Assembly (NCBI RefSeq): GCF_029051645.1
Contig: NZ_JAACFS010000022.1
Location: forward strand, 56,576-120,575
Reading direction: 5' to 3'
Source: Bradyrhizobium sp. CSA112
Lineage (GTDB): Bacteria > Pseudomonadota > Alphaproteobacteria > Rhizobiales > Xanthobacteraceae
Length of the DNA stretch: 64,000 nt
Shown here: piece after piece, positions 16,399 through 25,397 of the stretch
How the letters are laid out: the number at the start of each line of letters is the position of its first letter
Numbering within the stretch: the first letter of the stretch is position 1
Notes under the pieces: model-generated
The model's database searches: none
What the model saw: only the letters and a program-made list of their open reading frames with translations
What the model was told of the DNA's origin: nothing
Made by a program: the position numbers and the translations under genes

Positions 16399-16500
16399 CG
16401 TCATGCCCCGCGTATGCGGGGCATCCAGTACGCCGCGGCCTATCGACTGATCATCGCCGCCTCTGGAATACTGGATTACCCGCCTTCGCGGGTAATGACG
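16399..16500. repeat. Palindromic intergenic repeat, family B copy 2
   Basis: Begins CGTCATGCCCCGCGTATGCG and ends CCCGCCTTCGCGGGTAATGACG, with the family word GCATCCAGTACGCCGCGGCC in the middle. It lies between malonyl-CoA decarboxylase and the AraC-type regulator. Confidence 0.83.
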
Positions 16501-16528
16501 TCAATACAATGTCGTCAATGTCATCGCC

Positions 16529-17338
16529 TCACTCCTTCCCGGCAAATTCCGTCGGCGTTTTTCCGGTAACCTGCCGGAAGGCATGGGAAAACGCGGGCAC
16601 GCTGGCATAGCCCAGATCCGAGGCGAGCTGCTTGACCGAGACGCCGGCGTCCGTCGACAGCTTCTCGATGGCCGCCGCAATCCGGGCGCGCTGGCACCAG
16701 CTCTTGAAGCTCAATTGTGTCTCCGACGAGAACAGCCGCGACAGCGTCCGCACCGAGGTGCCGACTTCGCTCGCCAGGCTCTCGATCTCGTGGTCGGCAG
16801 TCGGGTCTGATAGCACGATGTCGGCGGCGCGCCGGCAGCGCGGCTCACTCGGCAGCGGGATGAAGGTCGCGGAATCCTCGGCCCGGTCCAGCTCCATCAT
16901 CGCGAGTTGCAGCAGAAGGGCGGTTCGCTCACGATTGCTGCGATCGTCGAACAAAGCGAGAATCGCCTGATGCAGGAGCGGCGATACCCGCACCACGAAT
17001 TCCGCATCTAAGCTGTGGCTGCGCGCCTCGCGCTGCAGCCAATCGAGCTCAAAGTAGAGCGTCCGCATTTCGATGTCGGCGAGCACGTCGATCGCATGTT
17101 CCGATAGCGCGGGGACCCACACCGCGCGATCCGGCGGCACCAACCAACGGCCCTTCGGCGTCGTCACCTGCATCGTTCCCTTCGCCGCATAGACCAGTTG
17201 CGCCTCGCGGTGCATGTGGGTATCGAGCCGGACGCCCTTTTTGTAGCTGTTGGCGATCATGTGGATGCCGTCGCCGGTCGAGATGCGGCGCCCGATAATG
17301 GCGGCAATTGGCTTTTCGGCGATATTCATTGGCGACAT
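16529..17338 (-). CDS. AraC family transcriptional regulator
   Basis: A 269-residue regulator with an N-terminal cupin-like sensor domain (RLDTHMHREAQLVYAAKG, VPPDRAVWVPALSEHAIDVL) and a C-terminal pair of helix-turn-helix motifs (IESLASEVGTSVRTLSRLF and VKQLASDLGYASVPAFSHAF, then RQVTGKTPTEF). The gene is divergent from the MFS transporter at 17398 with a 59-bp gap, so it probably controls that transporter and itself. The start could be ATG 17338 or ATG 17329; neither has a strong ribosome site. The ligand is unknown. Confidence 0.9.
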   Translation of the reverse strand: MSPMNIAEKPIAAIIGRRISTGDGIHMIANSYKKGVRLDTHMHREAQLVYAAKGTMQVTTPKGRWLVPPDRAVWVPALSEHAIDVLADIEMRTLYFELDWLQREARSHSLDAEFVVRVSPLLHQAILALFDDRSNRERTALLLQLAMMELDRAEDSATFIPLPSEPRCRRAADIVLSDPTADHEIESLASEVGTSVRTLSRLFSSETQLSFKSWCQRARIAAAIEKLSTDAGVSVKQLASDLGYASVPAFSHAFRQVTGKTPTEFAGKE

Positions 17339-17397
17339 CCCGTCAGGACAACCCCGTATAACCCATTTCTGAAAATTGCGGGATTCGGGAATCGACC

Positions 17398-18591
17398 ATG
17401 AACAGCCCAAGGAACAGCCCAAGCCGGGTGATTACCTTCGTCAACGCCGCCCACTTCATCGACCATTATTCGATGCTGATTTTCGCCGCCGCCGTCATCA
17501 TCATGGGCCCGGCGCTCGGCATGGCCTATTCGGAATTGCTGCCTTACGCCACCCCCGGCTTCGTCGCCTTTGGCGCGGGCTCGCTCATCACCGGCTGGCT
17601 CGGCGACCGCTGGAGCCGCCGCCACATGATGGTGATTTTCTTCCTCGGCATCGGCGCGTCGATGATCGCGGTCGGCTTCGTGCAAACGTCGCTGCAGCTC
17701 GGCGCCGCGCTGCTCGCAATCGGCCTGTTCGCCTCGATCTACCATCCCGTCGGCACCGCGATGATCGTGTCCTATGCCGAAAAGCTCGGCCGCGAGATGG
17801 GCCTGAACGGCGTCTGGGGCAATCTCGGCGTGGCGTCCTCGGCCCTGGTCACCGGTGTGATCGGGCAATATCTCGGCTGGCGCTGGGCCTTCATCATCCC
17901 GGGCGTGGTCACCATGCTGATCGGCGTGACCTTCGCGCAGATGGTGGTGCATGAGGATCGAACCGGCACCAGGCAGGCGGCGGCGCAGGCGCGCGTGGCG
18001 AAGCAGGACATGTGGCGGGTGTTCCTGGCGCTGCTGATCGTGGTGATCGCGATATCCACCACGTTCAACGCCATCACCGTGGCGATGCCGAAACTGTTTG
18101 CGGAGCGGCTGGCCGGCATGACCACCAGCCCGGCGTTGCTCGGGGTCATCGCGGCCAGCGTCTATGTCTTCGGCGCGATGACGCAGTATACCATCGGCAA
18201 GTTGATCGACCATTATTCGCTCAAGACCGTGATGCTGCCGCTGTCGTTTTTGCTGGCGCCGTTTATGTATTTCGCGGCGACGCTGTCGAACCTGCCGCTG
18301 ATCATCGCCTCCATCGGCATCGTGATGGGCGCGTTCGGCCAGGTCACCGTCAACGACGCCATGGTTGGCAAATACACCACCGAGGAATGGCGCTCGCGCG
18401 CCTATTCGGTGCGCTACTTCGTCGGCTTCACCGCGGCCGGCGCCTCCGTCGGCTTGGTGGCGTGGCTCTACGAGCAGGGCGGCTTCGTCACCATGCTGCA
18501 GACGTTCGGCGCGCTCTGCCTGCTGGTGATCGTGGCTGCGATCATCCTGCCGCGGGAGATCAGGGTGCCGGCGGCGCCGAGCGCGCCGTAG
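17398..18591 (+). CDS. MFS transporter
   Basis: A 397-residue, probably twelve-segment inner-membrane transporter of the major facilitator superfamily. The loop 2-3 motif is recognisable as GWLGDRWSRRHMMVI, and the segments ALLAIGLFASIYHPVGTAMI and LNGVWGNLGVASSALVTGVI resemble the fosmidomycin-resistance/sugar-efflux type. The start at ATG 17398 is 59 bp from a divergent AraC-type gene, which suggests ligand-controlled export or uptake. Substrate cannot be inferred. Confidence 0.9.
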   Translation: MNSPRNSPSRVITFVNAAHFIDHYSMLIFAAAVIIMGPALGMAYSELLPYATPGFVAFGAGSLITGWLGDRWSRRHMMVIFFLGIGASMIAVGFVQTSLQLGAALLAIGLFASIYHPVGTAMIVSYAEKLGREMGLNGVWGNLGVASSALVTGVIGQYLGWRWAFIIPGVVTMLIGVTFAQMVVHEDRTGTRQAAAQARVAKQDMWRVFLALLIVVIAISTTFNAITVAMPKLFAERLAGMTTSPALLGVIAASVYVFGAMTQYTIGKLIDHYSLKTVMLPLSFLLAPFMYFAATLSNLPLIIASIGIVMGAFGQVTVNDAMVGKYTTEEWRSRAYSVRYFVGFTAAGASVGLVAWLYEQGGFVTMLQTFGALCLLVIVAAIILPREIRVPAAPSAP

Positions 18592-18808
18592 GCGAAGGAC
18601 GCCGGAAGCGCGGCGGTCGAACTCATGGTGTCGTCACCCTGTCATGGTGCCGGCGGGCTGAGGGCATTTCCCAGCCTGGCAAGCTCGTCATATCGTGCGC
18701 GTCTGGGCTACCCGCGACGATTTGCTGCGGCGCAATAGCTCAGGGGTAACGTAGCTAAATCCAACAGAGCACTTGACCATAGCTACCCTCCTTGTGTGAG
18801 GTGCGGGC

Positions 18809-19225
18809 ATGACCCGAATCCGGCTTTTCCTGTTCATAATTGCGATGTCGGTGCCTTCGCTGGCAGCGGCGCAGACCATGAAGTTCGAGGAGGCCGGGGC
18901 CATGCTGGCCGCGAGCTGTGGCAAGGACATCGATGACAACTGCCGCGGCGTCAATTTCGACGCGACGCGCCTGAAGGAGTGCCTGGGCCGCAACCAGGAC
19001 GTGGTCTCGGCGAAGTGCAAGACCGATTATCCTCAGGCCCTCGGCGCCATCCAGCAGCGCATTACCGCGCGCACCTCGCTTGTAAAACTGTGCAATTGGG
19101 AATTGAACAAGCTGTGCGGTGAGGTTCGGTACGATCCCGTCAAGGGGATACAGTGTCTTTTGGATTCAACCAAGAAGGCGACCCCGAACTGCAACAAGGC
19201 GATCAGCGCTGCGGGGTATCGCTGA
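18809..19225 (+). CDS. Secreted cysteine-rich repeat protein
   Basis: A 138-residue exported protein with signal peptide MTRIRLFLFIIAMSVPSLAAAQ. The mature part has two repeats with identical cysteine spacing, C-x7-C-x12-C-x11-C. The first runs from CGKDIDDNC to SAKC and the second from CNWELNKLC to TPNC. This matches the cysteine-rich repeat seen in eukaryotic Golgi protein GLG1 and in some proteobacterial periplasmic proteins, and four disulfides are likely. Its stop overlaps the start of the OmpA-like gene (TGATG), so the two are coupled. Function is unknown. Confidence 0.85.
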   Translation: MTRIRLFLFIIAMSVPSLAAAQTMKFEEAGAMLAASCGKDIDDNCRGVNFDATRLKECLGRNQDVVSAKCKTDYPQALGAIQQRITARTSLVKLCNWELNKLCGEVRYDPVKGIQCLLDSTKKATPNCNKAISAAGYR

Positions 19226-19893
19226 TGCTTTGGGGAAGAAAGCTGCGCGGCATCGGTCTCTTGCTGGGCGTCTTGGCCCTGTTTGCCTTGCCGGTGGCAG
19301 CGGCGCACGCGCAAACGGCGGCTACCTCGACGGCAGACATTATCGAGAAGCTTGCCGTTGAAGCCGAGGCCGATCTCGACCTGCCTGCCTTGCGCCAACA
19401 GGCTGCCGACCGGATCAAGGCAAGAGCGGATGCGCAGCCGCAGAAGCGGCCGCCGATCGCGCCGCAACTGACGAAACTTCCGCAAGTCCGTTTCGACATC
19501 GTGTTCGACCAGGACTCCTCGCTGATCCGGCCGGCCTCCTATCAGACGATGGGCAGCATCGCCGACGCATTGACCGATCCGAAATTGCGGCCCTACCGCT
19601 ATCTGATCGTCGATCATGTCGAATCCGCTGGCCGGCGCGACCACAATCTGATCCTGAGCCAGCGGCGCGCGGAATCGGTCCGGGATGTCCTGGTGAACAC
19701 CTTCAAGGTATCGCCGAAACGGCTTCAGGCACTTGGACTCGGCGAGGAGCAGCTACAAGACGTCAATCGCCCGGCTTCGCCGGCCAATGCGCGCGTCCAG
19801 ATCATTGCGGTCGGAAAGTTTGAAACGGCCGAACCGGCAACGCCGGCTGCGGCGGCACAAAAAGGCGCCGCTGCGACAAAGAAGAAGCGCTGA
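19225..19893 (+). CDS. OmpA family protein
   Basis: A 222-residue exported protein with a signal peptide (GIGLLLGVLALFALPVAAAHA). Its OmpA-like peptidoglycan-binding domain is seen in VRFDIVFDQDSSLIRPASYQ, LRPYRYLIVDHVESAGRRDH and NLILSQRRAESVRDVLVN. The C-terminus is Ala/Lys-rich (AAATKKKR). The typical Asp that binds diaminopimelate appears shifted (VDHVES in place of GHTDS), so binding should not be taken for granted. ATG 19225 overlaps the preceding stop. The longer frame from 19153 lies inside the previous gene and was rejected. Confidence 0.87.
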   Translation: MLWGRKLRGIGLLLGVLALFALPVAAAHAQTAATSTADIIEKLAVEAEADLDLPALRQQAADRIKARADAQPQKRPPIAPQLTKLPQVRFDIVFDQDSSLIRPASYQTMGSIADALTDPKLRPYRYLIVDHVESAGRRDHNLILSQRRAESVRDVLVNTFKVSPKRLQALGLGEEQLQDVNRPASPANARVQIIAVGKFETAEPATPAAAAQKGAAATKKKR

Positions 19894-19948
19894 TCATCCG
19901 CAAAAGGGGGAGCGCGACGCCAGCCGCGGGCTGGGGAAGGAGCGGTCG

Positions 19949-20752
19949 ATGTTCAATCAATTCTCGCCGGGAAAGGCCGGTCTCTTTCTGGGATTAACGA
20001 TGATGATGAATGCGCCCGCGGCCGCAGACGCCTTGAAGGATGAGATTGCACCGACCGGCAAGCTGCGGGTGGCGATTGCGATCAGTCCGGCCGGTGGCGC
20101 GTTCTGGTCGACCAAGACAGAGACCGGCTATGCCGGCGTGCCGGTCGATCTCGGCAAGGCGATGGCGGAGCAACTTGGCGTCCCCGTCGAATATGTCGCG
20201 CACAACAATTCCGGGCAGATCGTCGATGCGGCGTCGAAGGGCACCTGGGACATCACCTTCCTGCCGAAGGATCCCGAACGCGAGGGCAGAATGTCATTCG
20301 GGCCGATCTATGAGGTTGCGGACGCGACCTACATCGTCAAGCCAGGTTCACAGGTCACGAATTTCCAGGCGCTCGATCAGCCCGGAATCAAGGTCGCCGC
20401 CGTCAACAATACGACCACGATGCGCGGCGCGATCGCGCATTTGAAGAACGCCAAAGTCACGGGCTACCAGACCTACGACGAAATCTTCGGCCTGCTCAAA
20501 AGCGGCGAGATCGACGCGTTCGCGCTATCGCGCGACCAGCTCAACGCGATGGCAAAGCAGATCCCAGGCACGCGCGTGCTGGACGAAACCTTCAAGCAGA
20601 CCGTGACGGCGGTCGCGGTGCCGCTCAATCATCCGCTGTCGCTGGCGTTTGCGGAGAAGTTTCTGAACGAAGCGATCGCCAACGGCACGTTACGCAAGGC
20701 CTATGACAATAACGGCCTGAAGGATCGGCCGGTGCGGACGCAGACGAAGTAG
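19949..20752 (+). CDS. Periplasmic amino-acid-type solute-binding protein
   Basis: A 267-residue periplasmic binding protein of the family-3 type. The signal peptide is LFLGLTMMMNAPAAADA, followed by APTGKLRVAIAISPAGG, VPVDLGKAMAEQLGVPVEYV, a hinge-like region TWDITFLPKDPEREGRMSFG, and LLKSGEIDAFALSRDQL. A strong AAGGAG ribosome site precedes ATG 19949. No ABC permease or ATPase genes are adjacent, so it is an orphan binding protein; it may serve a distant transporter or a sensory role. Confidence 0.88.
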   Translation: MFNQFSPGKAGLFLGLTMMMNAPAAADALKDEIAPTGKLRVAIAISPAGGAFWSTKTETGYAGVPVDLGKAMAEQLGVPVEYVAHNNSGQIVDAASKGTWDITFLPKDPEREGRMSFGPIYEVADATYIVKPGSQVTNFQALDQPGIKVAAVNNTTTMRGAIAHLKNAKVTGYQTYDEIFGLLKSGEIDAFALSRDQLNAMAKQIPGTRVLDETFKQTVTAVAVPLNHPLSLAFAEKFLNEAIANGTLRKAYDNNGLKDRPVRTQTK

Positions 20753-21366
20753 AAGCTTGCTCCGCTGTCGTCCCTGCGAACGCAGGGACCCATAACCACA
20801 GGATTGAGTTGTTGGAAGACGCTGGGGCGCCAGCGTTCGCAAAACTTTGTCCTGTGGCTATGGGTCCCGGATCGGCACTCGCTGTGCTCGCTTGTCCGGG
20901 ACGACAGCGAGTTTGTGACGAGCCGCTGCAGCAGGCGCTAACATATGTGCAACTGCACAAATACAAGGCATCCGCCTCAATCAGAGCACGGCGCGATAGG
21001 GCCATAACCACGTAGAAATACGCGCTTTTCCGGCCCCGCGGCCGGATTTCCGGTTGGCACATCGATTGCTTAATCCTGTCTCAGTCAATGACGACTGCCG
21101 TCCTTTCGGATTGCCAAGGCCAGCGTTGGCCGAAGGCGTTGGGATCAAGCGGCCTCGCGTGAGGCGCTTCGAGCAGTCTTCAGGACCACCTCACGATAGC
21201 TCGTGCATCTCCAGTTCCTGATCGGGCGTGAGCCCGCGTCGTTCTGTGCCGTTCAAAGGCGGCGCGGGATTTGTCGCGCACGAGGACGGCAAGATTTTTC
21301 ACTTAATCGGTGCACGGCTGCGCAGCATCCGGCGCGCTTCAACGTTGTCTCGAAAGGGGAACTGGA
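20753..21366. other. Intergenic region with repeat
   Basis: This 614-bp gap holds a family E palindrome (20768-20906). The rest, up to the formate/nitrite channel, shows no gene or RNA I can support. Short frames here lack family resemblance and ribosome sites. Confidence 0.5.
20768..20906. repeat. Palindromic intergenic repeat, family E copy 1
   Basis: Begins GTCGTCCCTGCGAACGCAGG and ends with the related inverse form GGCACTCG...TTGTCCGGGACGAC. A second, cleaner copy is at 59226-59343. Confidence 0.8.
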
Positions 21367-22218
21367 ATGGCCTATCTCGCGCCTTCTGAATTCGTGACCA
21401 AGATGGTCGACGCCGGAGAATCCAAAATCTTCATGTCGACGCGCGATACGGTCATCCGCGCCTACATGGCCGGAGCGATCCTCGCGCTTGCCGCGGCGTT
21501 TGCGATCACCATCAACGTGCAGACCGGCGTGCCGATCGTCGGCGCCGCGCTGTTCCCGGTCGGCTTCTGCATGCTGTATCTGCTCGGCTTTGACCTGCTC
21601 ACCGGCGTGTTCGTGCTGGCGCCGCTGGCGCTGATCGACAAGCGCCCGGGCGTGACGCTTGGCGGCGTGCTGCGCAACTGGGGCCTCGTCTTCATCGGAA
21701 ACTTCGCCGGCGCCTTCACGGTCGCCGTCATGATGGCGATCGTGTTCACCTTCGGCTGGTCGCAGCCACCGGACAAGGTCGGCCAGGTGATCGGCACCAT
21801 CGGCGAGAGCCGCACCGTCGGCTATGCCAACCATGGCGCGGCCGGCATGCTGACGCTGTTCATCCGCGGCATGCTCTGCAACTGGATGGTTTCCGCCGGC
21901 GTCGTGGGCGCGATGATCTCCACGCACGTCAGCGGCAAGGTGATCGCGATGTGGATGCCGATCATGCTGTTCTTCTTCATGACCTTCGAGCATTCCATCG
22001 TGAACATGTTCCTGTTCCCTTCCGGCCTTTTGCTCGGCGGCAAGTTCACCTGGTGGGACTACATCATCTGGAACGAGATCCCGACCGTCGTCGGCAACCT
22101 CGTCGGCGGCCTCGCTTTCACCGGGCTCACGCTTTACGCCACTCACATCAAGACCGGCCCGTCGCGCAGCGCATCGGCTGCGGCATCTTCGCGGCCGTCC
22201 TCGCGCATTGCCGCTTGA
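21367..22218 (+). CDS. Formate/nitrite transporter (FNT) family channel
   Basis: A pentameric inner-membrane channel subunit, 283 residues with six membrane segments. Family features include YLAPSEFVTKMVDAGESK, LGFDLLTGVFVLAPLALIDK, the region LFIRGMLCNWMVSAGVVGAM, which carries the conserved N-W filter segment, and FFFMTFEHSIVNMFLFP. It starts at ATG 21367 after AAAGGGGA. It lies 44 bp upstream of the phosphatase-kinase fusion, an arrangement pointing to nitrite (or formate) traffic under phospho-control. No nitrate-reductase genes are in the window. Confidence 0.93.
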   Translation: MAYLAPSEFVTKMVDAGESKIFMSTRDTVIRAYMAGAILALAAAFAITINVQTGVPIVGAALFPVGFCMLYLLGFDLLTGVFVLAPLALIDKRPGVTLGGVLRNWGLVFIGNFAGAFTVAVMMAIVFTFGWSQPPDKVGQVIGTIGESRTVGYANHGAAGMLTLFIRGMLCNWMVSAGVVGAMISTHVSGKVIAMWMPIMLFFFMTFEHSIVNMFLFPSGLLLGGKFTWWDYIIWNEIPTVVGNLVGGLAFTGLTLYATHIKTGPSRSASAAASSRPSSRIAA

Positions 22219-22262
22219 TCTCAAGATGAGGATGGGCCTCTCCTCACAAGGGGAGAGGCCCA

Positions 22263-24017
22263 TTGTCGCGAAAGCCGGGAATGCCGCGCGAGCTGAAAAT
22301 ATCGGTCGGACAGTTTTCCGATAAGGGAGCCAAGGAAACCAACCAGGATTTCCATGGCGTCCTGATCCCGGACGAGCCGCTGCTCAGCCTCAAGGGCATT
22401 TCCATCGTGCTGGCCGACGGCATCAGCACGAGCAAGGTCAGCCGGGTCGCCGCGGAATCGGCGGTCAAGGGGTTTTTGACCGACTATTACTGCACCTCGG
22501 AATCCTGGTCGGTGCGCACCTCGGCGCAGCGCGTGCTGGAGGCGACCAATTCCTGGCTGCATTCGCAGACGCGCAGCCAGTATGCCTATGATAAGGACCG
22601 CGGTTACGTCTGTACGCTCTCCGCCATGGTCATCAAGTCGACCACGGCGCATCTCTTTCACATCGGCGATTCCCGCATCTATCGTCTCTCCGGCAACACG
22701 CTGGAGCAGCTCACCAACGACCACCGCATCGTCATCTCCTCGCAGCAGAGCTATCTCGGCCGGGCGCTCGGCGTAAATCCGCAGATCGAGATCGACTATC
22801 AGATGCTGCGGCTCGAGCCGGGCGACGTCTTTGTGCTGGCGACCGACGGCATCTACGAGCATCTTAGCGCCCGCCGCATTGCAAAGGCGGTGAACGAAAA
22901 CATGGCCGATCTCGACGCGGCCGCCAAGGCGATTGTCGACCAGGCTTTTGAAGCCGGCAGCGAGGACAATCTAACCGTCCAGATCGTCCGCGTCGACGAG
23001 GTGCCTGACGGCGCCGCAGCCGAAGTGTTCGCCCAGCCGCGTGAGCTGCCGCTGCCGCCGCTGCTCGAGGCGCGGGCGGTTTTCGATGGCTACCGGATCG
23101 TCCGCGAACTGCACGGCTCCAGCCGGAGCCACATCTATCTCGCCGTCGACATCGAAACCGATGCCGTCGTCACCATCAAAATTCCGTCGATCGATCTGCG
23201 CGACGATCCCGCTTACTTGAAGCGGTTCATGATGGAGGAGTGGGTGGCGCGGCGGATCGACAGCCCACATGTGCTGAAGCCCTGCCTGCTGCAGCGCAAG
23301 CGCAACTTCCTCTATGTCGCGACCGAATACATCGACGGCCAGACGCTGACGCAATGGATGATCGACAATCCGAAGCCCGGCCTGGAGACCGTGCGCGGCA
23401 TCGTCGAGCAAATCGCCAAGGGGCTGCGCGCCTTCCACCGCAAGGAGATGCTGCACCAGGACATCAGGCCCGACAACATCATGATCGACGCCACCGGCAC
23501 GGTGAAGATCATCGATTTCGGTTCGACCAGGATCACCGGCGTCGTCGAGGCCGAGCCATCAGGCATGCGCAACGATATTCTCGGCACGCAGCAATACACC
23601 GCGCCGGAATATTTTCTCGGCGAGCCGGCGACCCCGCGCTCCGACCTGTTCTCGCTCGGTGTCATCACCTATCAGATGCTGACCGGAAAGCTGCCCTACG
23701 GCGCGCAGATCGCGAACGCGCGAACCAGGTCGCAGTTCAACAGGCTGGTCTACCGTCCGGCCTCGCATGGCGATCGCGACGTGCCGCAATGGATCGACGG
23801 GACGCTGGAGAAGGCCGTGCATCCCAATCCATACAAGCGCTATGACAGTTTTTCGGAGTTCCTGTTCGACCTGCGTCATCCCAACGCGAACTATCTCTCG
23901 ACGTCACGGACGCCGCTGATCGAGCGCAACCCGCTGTTGTTCTGGAAAAGTACAACGGTTGTGCTGGCGCTGGCCGTGATCGTGCTGCTGGCGATTCAGC
24001 ACGGCATGCATCGGTAG
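22263..24017 (+). CDS. PP2C phosphatase - Ser/Thr kinase fusion, membrane anchored
   Basis: A 584-residue bifunctional signalling protein. Residues 10-245 form a PP2C phosphatase with metal-binding acids in KETNQDF, VLADGIS, LATDGIYEHLS and GSEDNLTVQIV. Residues about 275-540 form a protein kinase with an AVVTIKIPS lysine, catalytic loop HQDIRPDN and DFG. A C-terminal membrane helix follows (TTVVLALAVIVLLAIQHG). The glycine loop is degenerate (ELHGSSRSHIY), and the catalytic loop has Gln and Arg where HRDLKPxN is usual. TTG 22263 follows a good GGGGAGAGG site; ATG 22281 is the alternative. It is probably co-transcribed with the FNT channel. Confidence 0.9.
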   Translation: MSRKPGMPRELKISVGQFSDKGAKETNQDFHGVLIPDEPLLSLKGISIVLADGISTSKVSRVAAESAVKGFLTDYYCTSESWSVRTSAQRVLEATNSWLHSQTRSQYAYDKDRGYVCTLSAMVIKSTTAHLFHIGDSRIYRLSGNTLEQLTNDHRIVISSQQSYLGRALGVNPQIEIDYQMLRLEPGDVFVLATDGIYEHLSARRIAKAVNENMADLDAAAKAIVDQAFEAGSEDNLTVQIVRVDEVPDGAAAEVFAQPRELPLPPLLEARAVFDGYRIVRELHGSSRSHIYLAVDIETDAVVTIKIPSIDLRDDPAYLKRFMMEEWVARRIDSPHVLKPCLLQRKRNFLYVATEYIDGQTLTQWMIDNPKPGLETVRGIVEQIAKGLRAFHRKEMLHQDIRPDNIMIDATGTVKIIDFGSTRITGVVEAEPSGMRNDILGTQQYTAPEYFLGEPATPRSDLFSLGVITYQMLTGKLPYGAQIANARTRSQFNRLVYRPASHGDRDVPQWIDGTLEKAVHPNPYKRYDSFSEFLFDLRHPNANYLSTSRTPLIERNPLLFWKSTTVVLALAVIVLLAIQHGMHR

Positions 24018-24023
24018 CTCCGC

Positions 24024-24162
24024 CGTCATGCTCCGCCAACGGGTCGCGCGAATGCGCGCCCGATGACAGGCTCCGGCGGGGCATCCAGTACGCCGTGTAG
24101 CTAGTTTTTTCACAATGTGCGCCGCGGCGTACTGGACCGCCCGGTCGAGCCGGGCGATGACG
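24024..24162. repeat. Palindromic intergenic repeat, family B copy 3
   Basis: Starts CGTCATGCTCCGCC and ends CCCGGTCGAGCCGGGCGATGACGG, with the family words GGGGCATCCAGTACGCCG and GCGTACTGGACCGCCC. The core is split by an AT-rich segment (TAGCTAGTTTTTTCACAATG), so this copy looks degenerate or interrupted. Confidence 0.78.
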
Positions 24163-24495
24163 GCTCAATTCGCTGCGATCGGATCCATGTCGGTATCGAA
24201 GTGGATTTGCCTGCCGCCCCATCCGATCATTTTGTCTCATCCTGCCGGGGCCGACGCCGATACCCTTTCAAAAATCCTTAACGGCACTTTACCTGACGAA
24301 TGCGAGATCGGGCGAGCGCGACAATCCGGCGTTTGCCTTTATGGCTCGAGAGCCCAACTGCAGCAGATCACTCTCCTCCCTTCATGAAACGTTAGGGCTC
24401 GCTCCTGATGGTCGTTTGCAACCCGTAGGTGCGACGTCTAGTTTTATCTTCCGGCGACCAATCGGGTGTACATCCCGCATGAAGGGGGTGGCGAC
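24163..24495. other. Non-coding gap
   Basis: About 330 bp between the family B repeat and the next gene. It is AT-richer than the neighbouring operons. No gene, tRNA or terminator was recognised. Confidence 0.45.
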
Positions 24496-25284
24496 ATGGT
24501 AGAGACAGGTGATGTCGAAGGCCGGCTCTGCGGTGAGCTTGCCGCCTCAATCGCGCGCCATGTGACCAAGCATAGCCAGGATGGCGCTCCTGGATGCAAG
24601 GGCGCGACCTTCTATCACTACTCAATGTCGGCATTCGAAGCAGCGACGGTCGCGTTGACGAAGTTCGGGCTGCTCGCGCCCGTCCCGCGGGCGGATAGGC
24701 CGGGCGAGACCTGGTACTGCCAGCACGCCTTGACGATGGATGCCGATGCGATGCCGAAATATCTGGCAGGGCGTGTCGGGAAAGATGACCCACGCTTTGC
24801 AGAATTGCTGGAAGCCTATCTGGGGGTCGTTTGCGGATATGGCGACCCGCCGATGCCTACCGGCCGCCAGCCGTTTGACTGCCTGGAGATACACCGCAAC
24901 GCCGCGCGGATGCTTGCCGAAGCGGGTTATCTGGAGCCGGTGGGCGATCAGTACCGTTGGACCGACAAGATCGGTCCAACGATGGTCGCCGGCTATTTCT
25001 GGAAAGAGGACTTCGAGTCGCTGGCGGAAATAGAAGAGCGCGATCTGGAAGCCGAATCCGACGAGATCGTGCGGACGATGCCTGACAGGATCGTGCAGAT
25101 ATTCAAGGAGCAGGCTGACGTTATCTCCATGACGATAGTCCTGAGCAAGCTTTGGCGGGATGGTGCATGGCGGCTGGATGCGTTGCCGGAGAGCGGCAAT
25201 GAATGGATCACCTTGCCGGCACCATGCATCCTCCTAGCGCAGCGCGTGCTGAAAAAATTCAGGGCGAAATATGGGATCGCATGA
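24496..25284 (+). CDS. Hypothetical protein (262 aa)
   Basis: I do not recognise this protein. It is soluble and acidic, with no signal peptide or membrane segment. Features include CGELAASIARHVTKHSQDG, GDVEGRLC near the start, FHYS-like FYHYSMSAFEAATVALTKF, EIHRNAARMLAEAGYLEP, and an acidic helix AEIEERDLEAESDEI. The start is set at ATG 24496 after a GAAGGGGG ribosome site; ATG 24466 adds ten residues. It lies in a short accessory-looking stretch, followed 113 bp later by another unrecognised gene. Confidence 0.72.
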   Translation: MVETGDVEGRLCGELAASIARHVTKHSQDGAPGCKGATFYHYSMSAFEAATVALTKFGLLAPVPRADRPGETWYCQHALTMDADAMPKYLAGRVGKDDPRFAELLEAYLGVVCGYGDPPMPTGRQPFDCLEIHRNAARMLAEAGYLEPVGDQYRWTDKIGPTMVAGYFWKEDFESLAEIEERDLEAESDEIVRTMPDRIVQIFKEQADVISMTIVLSKLWRDGAWRLDALPESGNEWITLPAPCILLAQRVLKKFRAKYGIA

Positions 25285-25397
25285 AACAAGGCTGGGTCGA
25301 AAGATTAAAAGCCTGAACGATCAGCAAAGGCACGGGGAGCCATTGAGTGCACAATCACCGCAACCACGATCGAAAAAGGGGACAGAAGGAGGACCGC

